A stretch of 51,776 bases of DNA from a virus. The notes beneath the pieces were generated by a model that was given only the letters and a program-made list of their open reading frames with translations, was not told the origin of the DNA and searched no databases. Numbering within the stretch: position 1 is the stretch's first letter; every line of letters begins with the position of its first letter. The DNA lies in the IMG/VR virus record IMGVR_UViG_3300028835_000931, positions 1 to 51,776 of that record. One strand, 5' to 3'. Made by a program: the position numbers and the translations under genes. Below are positions 41,955-49,765 of this stretch, in pieces.

Positions 41955-43193
41955 ATGGATACGCAAGTAATCAGCACGGTCGCCGATGAAGGCGACATGC
42001 CGTCCGAGAAGCACAGCTACAAGACGGTGTATTACGCCGGCACTGAAACGCTCTACAACGGCTACGCCCTTTGCTACGATCGTGTCGGCACTACTGCAAC
42101 AGTCGCCGACTGGAACCGGGCTAGTTGGGTCCTACGGCCGGCAAGTGGCAACCTCGACAACTTTGCGGGTTTTGTCATGGGACTTTCGGGAAATGGCAGA
42201 GCCGGTCCATGCAAGGTCAAGATCGTGGACAAACGTGTTCGCCAACTTGGCATCGGCTACGGCGGTGAGGCTATTGGCATTGGCGTGTCGGTTTACCTCG
42301 ACGTTGATAGTTTCTATGTCTGGACGACCGGGGGAACTGCGGTTGGCACGGCACGCCAAACCATCTCGGCCGCGGGCGAACTTCTGGTCGAAAACGAGTC
42401 TTCGCCCGTGACGCCCGTTATGAAGGCGTATGGTGCGCTCGCCGGCGAGGGACCTTCCTACGCCCTGTGGGAAGATTGCCCCTGGCTGGAGATGCTGCTC
42501 AACCCGACGTTGGGTACGACGTACTTCAACGACTTTGTCGGCGGCTTCCAGCCCGTTACCGGGACCTCGACCACCGAGGTCGAGGACTGGATTCAGACCG
42601 AGATAAACTCGGGCCTGACGCAGTATCTTGCCGATGGCGGATCGGTGCTGCGGGTGAGTTCCGAGGCGTATAACGCCGAGGATGACGGCATTACCGTCAT
42701 GTGGCGTGCTACGCCGTGGGTCACGGAAGACGAGAAGACGCTCTGGTTCGAGGCGCGTGTCAAGATGACCGACATCGACACGACCCCGGACCAGTTCTTC
42801 ATCGGCCTCTGCAACACGCTCACGGACATGCACCCCAGTGGCGTCATCGACGACACGGTGGACAAGATCGGGTTCTTCAGCCACGACGGCACGACGGCTG
42901 CCACATTGGTGTTCATCACGTCCAAGGCAGCCATACAGGCCATCACGGCTGCGGCTGCAAGTAGCCTCGCCGATGGCACCTGGGTCAAGCTCGGCTTCAA
43001 GGTGACGTGGTCGGGTTCGGTTCAGACCGTCACGCCTTATGTGAACGGTGTGGCTGGCACGGCGCACGCCACGGCCCTGAGTGTCCCGACGGCCGGGGTT
43101 GGCCTGGGCATCTGCCTGGCGGCCCACGTTGACCAGACTTCGGCTCTGGCGGCGCTGGACGTGGACTGGATCAGGATTGCGCAACTGAGGTAG
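41955..43193 (+). CDS. LamG-like virion protein (decoration or head fibre)
   Basis: 412 aa from ATG 41955. The first 130 residues are a beta-barrel-like part (YYAGTETLYNGYALCYDRVGTTA, GRAGPCKVKIVDKRVRQLGIG, ISAAGELLVENES), as in phage decoration proteins. Residues about 190-410 are a concanavalin-like domain (FNDFVGGFQPVTGTS..., WFEARVKMTDIDTTPDQFFIGLC, WVKLGFKVTWSG, LDVDWIRIAQL). Placed after the coat gene, it probably decorates the head and binds surface glycans. Confidence 0.7.
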   Translation: MDTQVISTVADEGDMPSEKHSYKTVYYAGTETLYNGYALCYDRVGTTATVADWNRASWVLRPASGNLDNFAGFVMGLSGNGRAGPCKVKIVDKRVRQLGIGYGGEAIGIGVSVYLDVDSFYVWTTGGTAVGTARQTISAAGELLVENESSPVTPVMKAYGALAGEGPSYALWEDCPWLEMLLNPTLGTTYFNDFVGGFQPVTGTSTTEVEDWIQTEINSGLTQYLADGGSVLRVSSEAYNAEDDGITVMWRATPWVTEDEKTLWFEARVKMTDIDTTPDQFFIGLCNTLTDMHPSGVIDDTVDKIGFFSHDGTTAATLVFITSKAAIQAITAAAASSLADGTWVKLGFKVTWSGSVQTVTPYVNGVAGTAHATALSVPTAGVGLGICLAAHVDQTSALAALDVDWIRIAQLR

Positions 43194-43196
43194 ACG

Positions 43197-44180
43197 ATGG
43201 AGTACCAGTTCGGCGACCTAGTCGAGCACATCGCGAACAAGCTGGGCGAGGGCTGGACGGCATACGCCGATCTAGCCACCGCCCAGCAGACGCGCGTAGG
43301 CTCCGTCATCAACTCGGGCTACAACCAGTTCCTTCGGCCACCGATACTGCCGGGTGAGCGCAAGCACCACGAATGGGGCTTCCTGCGTCCGATCCACACG
43401 CTGACGGCGTGGGCGAGCACCGAAAGCACGCTCGATGGCGCTCCAACCAGTGACGATGGCGGCACGACCAGCATCGTGACGGTCGATGACGCTATGTTCT
43501 ACGACAACATGACGGATTCGGCTGAGAGCCTGACGATCGGGGACAACACGTACCCGATTGCCAGCGTTACCAGCACGACCGTCTGTGTCGTGACTGGGGA
43601 TGCGCAAGCCGAGACCGATGAAACCGAGTGCAGCGTCACGGCTGACGGCGACTACCGCCTGCCGGCCGACTACGGCGCTATCGCAGGTCCGCTCACGTTT
43701 GCCGTCAGCAGCGGCTACTCGCCGATCAAGATCGTCAGCGAGACAGCAATTCGGCGGGTGCGGCGCCACAACAGCGGAACCGGCACCCCAGTCATGGCGG
43801 GTATTCGGGCACTGGCGATTGACCAGACGGCGTTGCAAGAGTTCGATCTCCTGCTCTACCCGATTCCGAATACGGCCTACGAACTGACCTACCGCTACCA
43901 CGTCCGGTTGAGCGAGATCGACGATACAAACTGTCGGCTCCCCGGGGCCGCGGATCATAGCGAGATCATTTTGCAAGCGTGCCTGGCCGCGGCCGAGCAG
44001 CGGATGTTCGATCAGCGTGGCGACGAGTATGCCAACTTCCTGCAAATGCTTCCGGCGGCGATTTCATTTGACCGCATGGCCCACAGTGCCGAGCACTTCG
44101 GCACGCCGGGCGATGCGGCGCACTACGGGATTCTCCACGCGACGGATGAATTCGTGACGGTCGGGGGCACGTTGAGATAG
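43197..44180 (+). CDS. Head-tail connector/adaptor-like protein
   Basis: 327 aa (GAGGTAGACG before the ATG). N-terminal helices (FGDLVEHIANKLGEGWTAYADLATAQQTRVGSVINSGYNQFLRPP), a beta-rich insert with MFYDNMTDSAESLTIGDNTYPIASV, and a C-terminal helical part (ADHSEIILQACLAAAEQRMFDQRGDEYANFLQMLPAAI). Helix-beta-helix with a closing 'L..CLA.AE...' helix resembles tubular/adaptor proteins of podoviruses. Assignment is moderate. Confidence 0.65.
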   Translation: MEYQFGDLVEHIANKLGEGWTAYADLATAQQTRVGSVINSGYNQFLRPPILPGERKHHEWGFLRPIHTLTAWASTESTLDGAPTSDDGGTTSIVTVDDAMFYDNMTDSAESLTIGDNTYPIASVTSTTVCVVTGDAQAETDETECSVTADGDYRLPADYGAIAGPLTFAVSSGYSPIKIVSETAIRRVRRHNSGTGTPVMAGIRALAIDQTALQEFDLLLYPIPNTAYELTYRYHVRLSEIDDTNCRLPGAADHSEIILQACLAAAEQRMFDQRGDEYANFLQMLPAAISFDRMAHSAEHFGTPGDAAHYGILHATDEFVTVGGTLR

Positions 44181-44189
44181 GAGCCAACG

Positions 44190-44525
44190 ATGGCGGATGC
44201 AGACTGGAGCGACACGGACCTGAACAGCCACCTGGTCACGACGACGGCCGAGACGCTGACGCTTGACCCTGACAAGGCGTATTCCATCGCGCACACGGGC
44301 ATGGACGACAGCGGAGCTGATTCGATCCTGACGGTCTTTATGGCGGTGGATTCTGACCCGGCTGCCGTGGACTATTCGGTCGCGACCAACCTGTTCTTCC
44401 TGACGGACGGCATGACGGTCGTGGTCGGCCCGGGCGTGAGCGCGCTGCACGTAGATCGTGCGACGGGCAGTACGGACGTGGTCATTACGTCGGTTGCCGG
44501 ACCGCCCCATTTTGGCAACGTGTAA
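44190..44525 (+). CDS. Small beta-rich virion-block protein
   Basis: 111 aa (MADADWSDTDLNSHLVTTTAETLTLDPDKAYSIAHTGMDDSGADSILTVFMAVDSD...). Regular alternating strands, ending VVITSVAGPPHFGNV. Seems a single beta-sandwich or barrel, as in decoration or adaptor proteins. Lies between connector and LamG proteins. No family recognised. Confidence 0.7.
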   Translation: MADADWSDTDLNSHLVTTTAETLTLDPDKAYSIAHTGMDDSGADSILTVFMAVDSDPAAVDYSVATNLFFLTDGMTVVVGPGVSALHVDRATGSTDVVITSVAGPPHFGNV

Positions 44526-44529
44526 GAAC

Positions 44530-45900
44530 ATGATTATGCGTATTCTGATGAACGATCATCCGCGCGTGCTACAGGGCCACGGCCTGCGCCGTCGCATCAG
44601 CCGTGTCGGCTGGAAACCCCAGATCGGCCCGGAGGTGTTCGGCCTGGAGGGTCTTTACAAGGGAATCGACGATTGGGACCCGACCAGCAGCCGAGGTGGA
44701 TACACAGCGCCGACGGTTGAATCGGTTGACGCCGACGGCACGTACTGGAACGCAGCCGGTGTAATCGTCGGTGCAACTGCCAACACGGGTCGAAGCGGCG
44801 GGTTTTCCTACGGTACTCGCGGCCTTGGGGCCGTGCTGGAAAGCCAGCGGACGAACCTGGTGTATCCGTCGGCCGCACTCGATAGTTGGACAACCGGGGC
44901 GTGCAGCGTGACGGCCGATCAGTCAGCGGCACCGGACGGCAATATGGCGGGCGATCTCCTGACGGAAAGCGGCCTAACAGTCGGTTACGTCAAGAAACAG
45001 ACGGATAGTCTGACGAACAACCTGGTCTACGCCGTGTCGGCTTGGGTCAAGAAAGGAACGCACACCAGCTTCTCTGTCGGCCTGTATGACTCCTCGGCCT
45101 CGGCTTATCGTGGCCGGGTCGATTTCGTGTGGACCGCCGGAGTTTTGTCCGTCCAGGCCGAGGACGTTGGCACGGGCTACGTTGAGGTCGGGACGGGTGG
45201 CTGGTATCGGGCCGTGGTGCTTGTGCCAATCAACACCGTCGTCGGTGCTAATAACAACGAAGTTCGGTTGTTCGCGTCCGAGCATGACATGTCCGGCGGC
45301 CCCTACACTGCGACTTTCTGGGGTGCTCAGATCGAGGCCGGCACCTATGCCACGACCTACATTCCCACGACTGACGCAGCGGTCCAGCGCGATGCGGACG
45401 GCTGGGAAGTCAACGTCGGCGATATGAGTATCGGCGCCCACACGATCTACGCGACCATCGTGCCGAACTGGAATGGAGCCGATAAAGATGACGATCACTA
45501 CGTTTTCGACAGTCGAACCGGCACCGATCCAGGCTGCTGTATCTATCACGACGGAAGTTCGAACGTCTTACTCGCTGGGACCTTGCCCGCCGCTGGGGCA
45601 GCAGGACTCGGAACCAGCACTACGGCGGTCGTGCGCGGGAGCGCCTACGTGGTCGCGCTCGCGTTCGACACAAACGACTTGATCTTCCGCGTCCGGGACG
45701 TGGGAGCTGAAACCGATGATGACGCGACCGACAGCACTGTGGCGCTGCCCAGCAGTCATCAAGCGATAGCGATTGGACGGGACAAAGCAGACGCCAACCA
45801 GTGGGACGGCGTCATTCGGGACGTTCTGATTTACCAGTGGCGCCACAGCGCTGCACAGCTAGCAAGGAATATCGCCTGGCTCGCGGCGCGGGCCGCGTAG
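44530..45900 (+). CDS. LamG/CBM-like tail or head-fibre protein
   Basis: 456 aa from ATG 44530. Two beta-sandwich parts: residues about 100-270 (LVYPSAALDSWTTGACSVTAD..., YAVSAWVKKGTHTSFSVGLYD, TFWGAQIEAGTYATTYIPT, a CBM-like close) and about 285-455 (WEVNVGDMSIGAHTIYATIVPNWNG, YHDGSSNVLLAGTLP, VIRDVLIYQWRHSAAQL, concanavalin-like). TTYIPTT followed by R is a known ending of such domains in phage receptor-binding proteins. Third LamG-like protein. Confidence 0.7.
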   Translation: MIMRILMNDHPRVLQGHGLRRRISRVGWKPQIGPEVFGLEGLYKGIDDWDPTSSRGGYTAPTVESVDADGTYWNAAGVIVGATANTGRSGGFSYGTRGLGAVLESQRTNLVYPSAALDSWTTGACSVTADQSAAPDGNMAGDLLTESGLTVGYVKKQTDSLTNNLVYAVSAWVKKGTHTSFSVGLYDSSASAYRGRVDFVWTAGVLSVQAEDVGTGYVEVGTGGWYRAVVLVPINTVVGANNNEVRLFASEHDMSGGPYTATFWGAQIEAGTYATTYIPTTDAAVQRDADGWEVNVGDMSIGAHTIYATIVPNWNGADKDDDHYVFDSRTGTDPGCCIYHDGSSNVLLAGTLPAAGAAGLGTSTTAVVRGSAYVVALAFDTNDLIFRVRDVGAETDDDATDSTVALPSSHQAIAIGRDKADANQWDGVIRDVLIYQWRHSAAQLARNIAWLAARAA

Positions 45901-45918
45901 GCGCGTAAGGAGACCGAA

Positions 45919-48900
45919 ATGTCAAGACATCAAACACAGGATCATATGCAGAGCGCCCATATGTACCTGCCGATTCAGGCGTTCTACTCAGAGGACGTGG
46001 ACGGCCACCTGTTCGCGGCTGCCGAGTCACTGCCGACCGATGCCGGCTACGCCAAGTCGTGTGTACTTCATCTGGTAGCCGACGACGGCGTGGACCAAGC
46101 CGGCATCTATGTGAATGTTGGCACGGCCACGACTCCCATTTGGAGTTTCATCGACCCCAGTGGAGCCGCAGGCCAGACGGGCTATTCGGCTGGCGGCGTT
46201 ACCAAGGGTGATCTGGTCTACATCTCAGGCTGGAACACGGCCAATGATATTCCGGCTATCACGAAGGCAGACGCCAGCGACTTCGCCAAGTTTGCGACGC
46301 ACGTTGCGTGTGAGACCATTGCAGCTCTCGGCACAGGGCGAATCGACGATTCGGTGCTGCTGACCGCCCTTGACACCAGCAGCTACAGCGTCGGCGACAC
46401 CCTCTATGCTGGCAACGCGGCTGGGAGCGTGACCGCTACAGGCCCGACCGGTAACAAGTTTCAGCAGCGGGTCGGCGTGGTCGTTACGGCCCATGCCACG
46501 ACCGGCAGCATCTTCTTCTCCCCGACCATGTTCGCCCGAGTGACCAAGTTCGGGCCGGGCATGCTCCAGGGCGCTGACGATGTGGCTTACCCCATCGGGG
46601 GTGGGCCGGACATCAACTTGGCCTGGGACAACAGCAACGGCGTTGCCGAGTTCAAGAACCAGACGGCCGGTGGTGTCGGCTACGTCGCGATCGGCGAGTA
46701 CAGCAACTCGGCGACCGGCGGCATCTCGCTGGAGCACCAAACCGCGGCCCTCAAGGTCTACGCCGACGATGACGGCAGCACGGGCATCACGGCAGCCAGC
46801 CGAGCCATCTGGGGTCGCACGCTCCTGACGGTCAACGCGGGCGATTGCACGATGGACGGTGTTCTGGGGCAGGTGAAGATCAACGTGAACGTCACCTGTA
46901 GTGCCGATTTCAGCTCGGGTGTCCGGGGCTACCTGGAACTCAAGGGTGCCAACACGGTCTTCACCGGCGGTGCGAATGCGAACATCGGTGCCGGTGGGGC
47001 AGCCTTGCGCGGCAACATCAGCGTGGACACCAGCCTGACGATCGAGACGGGACACTACCTCTGCGGCCTGCACGTCGGCCTCAATACCGCTTCCGGCGTG
47101 ACTATCACGCAGACCGGCAAGCTGGTCGGCGTTGGCGTCTTTGCGGACGATCAAGCCGGCGGCGCTACCCCGACGGACAAGTGGGGCATCGGCGTCTTTA
47201 TTCACCAGGGCGTGACCGACACCGCCATTCAGATTGGTGAGCAGTCGAACACCGCCGGTAGCGGCCACCTGGTGAACAACACCTTCAAGCGCGCCGTCGC
47301 CATCTTTTGCGACGACAACGGCGTCGGCACAGGCGGCGCGGAGTTCATCAGCACGTTCCGCGGTCGCCTGCTGGTGACCGGCACGACCTGCGTAGGCGAG
47401 CAGTACGCCGTCCACGGAACGACGAAGTACATCAGTTCCAACGCGGGTGGGTGGAGCGGCGGCATCCTCGGCACGATGGAGTGGGCCACGGCCCTGACCG
47501 TTAGTGGTGGATACCACGGTGCTATCTTTGCTCGTGTGGGCGGCGGAGCTGTTGGACCCGCGATCAGTGCCGGGGCTTACCTTGCCGGCGTGATTTCGGC
47601 GAGCAGCTTGGCCGCGGCCGCGACCGGCAGTGGCAGCACGGCTGCCTTCCTTGCCGGTGCCACGAATGTCGGCACGACGGACTGGGACTTCGGGTTGGAG
47701 ATCGTGAGCGATACCTGTGCGACGGGCATCCACGTCGGAACTTGCTCAAGTGCGGCCCTGACGCTTGGTGTGGCTGGGACTGACGGTGGAGACGTGCTTG
47801 TCTACACGGATGATACTGGAAGTTATCTCCAGTACGATACGGGTACCGGCAAGTTCTACCTGAGAGGCACAGTCAGCGACTTTCAGTTGGCAGCTTCAGG
47901 AAGCGCTTCTGGTAGCGGCGTCACGCTCAGTGCGACGAAGACGAAAGCGATGGGTGTGTACGCTGACGATGGTGCGGCTGCTATTAGTTCTGCGACGTTC
48001 ATACGGGCTGGCAGGTTTCGCACGTTGATGAGCTACCTCGGGAATCGCGAGGACGAAGCGGCTGGCCTTGAGGGACAGTTGGTAAGCATTGGTGGCGGCA
48101 CCAACCGACACAACAAGTGCGGCCTGATGGGTACTTACGAGTATTCTGGATCAGCCAGCTTTATCATTGACGGCCAGATCGCAAGTACCGATGCCTGGAT
48201 TCAAGCCGGCGTGATTGGCCGGGTTGATATGGGCACCAGCAAAACCACTGTTAATCAGTATGGTGTGTTGGCTGGTGTGGCAGCGATGTCTATCACGCCC
48301 TCCTTCAGTACCAACAATGGCACCTACGCGGCGTTCTATGCTGGTGCTTGGGACAGCGCAACTGACTGGACCCACGGACTCTACATTGAGGGCGGCAAGT
48401 GCACGACCGGCATCGACATCGGCACCTGCACGTCGGGTATCGTGTTCACTGGCACGATGACGACCGGCATCGACTTTACGGCTGCAACGATAGCTCCGGC
48501 TTCTGCCAGGACGAACGCTGCGATCATCATCGGAGACCGCGCAGGTGCGAAGACTGTAACGATGGCTGGAGGTGCTGCCAACATGTACCTCGATCTCGTG
48601 CAGTTCAACATCCTGATTGCCGGGGCCAGCCCGGATGCCGGCAGTACGGTCAACGGCTTCTACCAGCTCATCACACACTCTACCGCCATGGCGAACATCA
48701 GGCTGAAGTGTGCGGACTGGAACATCGCGGTATCCGCGAACATCAAGGACGCCTACATCTACCAAGGCCAAATGGACTTCAGCAGCTCTGGCGTTACGGT
48801 TGGCGGTGAAGCCGCAGTGATGGGTTTGGTGATGAACGCCGGTACAAGTGCTGTTAGCGGTCTGCTCCGAGGTTTGATTATCTCCATGGAAGGATTGGGC

Positions 48901-49191
48901 TTCCCGGCCGCTGGCATTGGACTTGAAATCAGAAGCACGGCGACAACCCTGGCGGAAGGCATCAGGATTAAAAGCACGCCGCTGATTACAGTCGGAATTG
49001 TGATGTGTGACCCGGTGAGCGACAACTGCGGTCCCACCCATGCGTTCCAGTTCCCGAGTGGAGGCGGGGTTTACGGTGCTGATATTGGTCCTGTCGTGGA
49101 CACTGTCGATAGCGGCGATGGTCTAGGCTCGATCAAGATCAAGATCGGCTCGACGACCAGGTACCTGAAATACTGGGAGGATCCATCATAG
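45919..49191 (+). CDS. Large repetitive fibre/adhesin protein
   Basis: 1090 aa. The N-terminal about 210 residues (QAFYSEDVDGHLFAAAESLP..., KGDLVYISGWNTANDIPAIT, GNKFQQRVGVVVTAHATTGSIFFSPT) resemble decoration or head-fibre domains. The remainder is Gly/Thr/Ala-rich with returning motifs such as WDFGLEIVSDTCATGIHVGTCSSA and WTHGLYIEGGKCTTGIDIGTCTSG, suggesting a beta-helical or pseudo-repeat shaft. The repeats carry Cys pairs. Likely trimeric surface fibre. Confidence 0.75.
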   Translation: MSRHQTQDHMQSAHMYLPIQAFYSEDVDGHLFAAAESLPTDAGYAKSCVLHLVADDGVDQAGIYVNVGTATTPIWSFIDPSGAAGQTGYSAGGVTKGDLVYISGWNTANDIPAITKADASDFAKFATHVACETIAALGTGRIDDSVLLTALDTSSYSVGDTLYAGNAAGSVTATGPTGNKFQQRVGVVVTAHATTGSIFFSPTMFARVTKFGPGMLQGADDVAYPIGGGPDINLAWDNSNGVAEFKNQTAGGVGYVAIGEYSNSATGGISLEHQTAALKVYADDDGSTGITAASRAIWGRTLLTVNAGDCTMDGVLGQVKINVNVTCSADFSSGVRGYLELKGANTVFTGGANANIGAGGAALRGNISVDTSLTIETGHYLCGLHVGLNTASGVTITQTGKLVGVGVFADDQAGGATPTDKWGIGVFIHQGVTDTAIQIGEQSNTAGSGHLVNNTFKRAVAIFCDDNGVGTGGAEFISTFRGRLLVTGTTCVGEQYAVHGTTKYISSNAGGWSGGILGTMEWATALTVSGGYHGAIFARVGGGAVGPAISAGAYLAGVISASSLAAAATGSGSTAAFLAGATNVGTTDWDFGLEIVSDTCATGIHVGTCSSAALTLGVAGTDGGDVLVYTDDTGSYLQYDTGTGKFYLRGTVSDFQLAASGSASGSGVTLSATKTKAMGVYADDGAAAISSATFIRAGRFRTLMSYLGNREDEAAGLEGQLVSIGGGTNRHNKCGLMGTYEYSGSASFIIDGQIASTDAWIQAGVIGRVDMGTSKTTVNQYGVLAGVAAMSITPSFSTNNGTYAAFYAGAWDSATDWTHGLYIEGGKCTTGIDIGTCTSGIVFTGTMTTGIDFTAATIAPASARTNAAIIIGDRAGAKTVTMAGGAANMYLDLVQFNILIAGASPDAGSTVNGFYQLITHSTAMANIRLKCADWNIAVSANIKDAYIYQGQMDFSSSGVTVGGEAAVMGLVMNAGTSAVSGLLRGLIISMEGLGFPAAGIGLEIRSTATTLAEGIRIKSTPLITVGIVMCDPVSDNCGPTHAFQFPSGGGVYGADIGPVVDTVDSGDGLGSIKIKIGSTTRYLKYWEDPS

Positions 49192-49198
49192 GTGACTT

Positions 49199-49381
49199 AT
49201 GGAACTCACAACGACCGAAACGCCCGCCAAGGTGACGAAACACCTTGAGCGCAACGAAGTTCTCACGGCTGGCCAGGTTCTCAAGGCCGAACTCGGACCA
49301 GACGAACTGAGTACGGCAGTCCCGGCCGGCAAGAAGTGGATTGTGCGGTTGGAGGTTCACGTTACAGAGACCGATGCGTAG
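49199..49381 (+). CDS. Small beta-rich 60-aa protein
   Basis: MELTTTETPAKVTKHLERNEVLTAGQVLKAELGPDELSTAVPAGKKWIVRLEVHVTETDA. AGGTGACTT precedes the ATG. The end (PAGKKWIVRLEVHVTETDA) is a typical strand pair of small phage structural proteins. May cap or accompany the large fibre. Confidence 0.65.
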   Translation: MELTTTETPAKVTKHLERNEVLTAGQVLKAELGPDELSTAVPAGKKWIVRLEVHVTETDA

Positions 49382-49414
49382 TCGGCCTCAGCAACACACA
49401 CAGAAAGGTGCTTT

Positions 49415-49765
49415 ATGCTACTGACCATCCCCGAGCGCTACGCAGTCAACAGTGTCCTGCCCGAAGCGGGCAACTTCGGCACGCTGAAGACCATGCGGAA
49501 GCTACGCGAGGCCCTTGAGCCCACGGAGAAAGAAGTCGCGGAGTTCGGCATCGTGGCCGAGGGAAACCAGATCCGCTGGGACCCTGAGAAGATGACCGAT
49601 GCCGAGGGCAAGCTGCGTGAGGTCGAGATCGAGATCGGCAAGAAGGCGACCACGATCATCGAGGAAGCGCTCGAAAAGCTCGACGCGACGAAGAAGCTGA
49701 CGCCTCAGCAGTTCTCGATCTACGAGAAGTTCATCGAGCCGGATGGTGAGCATACCGAGGAATAA
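49415..49765 (+). CDS. Helical structural-block protein
   Basis: 116 aa (MLLTIPERYAVNSVLPEAGNFGTLKTMRKLREALEPTEKEVAEFGIVAEGNQIRWDPEKM...). Helical charged C-terminus (EVEIEIGKKATTIIEEALEKLDATKKLTPQQFSIYEKFI). Similar small proteins 'RY.v..LLP..G...TL' accompany tail genes in phages, possibly as tail-assembly factors. AAAGGTG precedes the ATG; stop abuts the tail gene start. Confidence 0.7.
   Translation: MLLTIPERYAVNSVLPEAGNFGTLKTMRKLREALEPTEKEVAEFGIVAEGNQIRWDPEKMTDAEGKLREVEIEIGKKATTIIEEALEKLDATKKLTPQQFSIYEKFIEPDGEHTEE

Noticed and set aside
46225-47733. 502-aa minus-strand frame
   Set aside because: Antisense shadow of the 1090-aa fibre gene; composition is typical for GC-rich complement frames.
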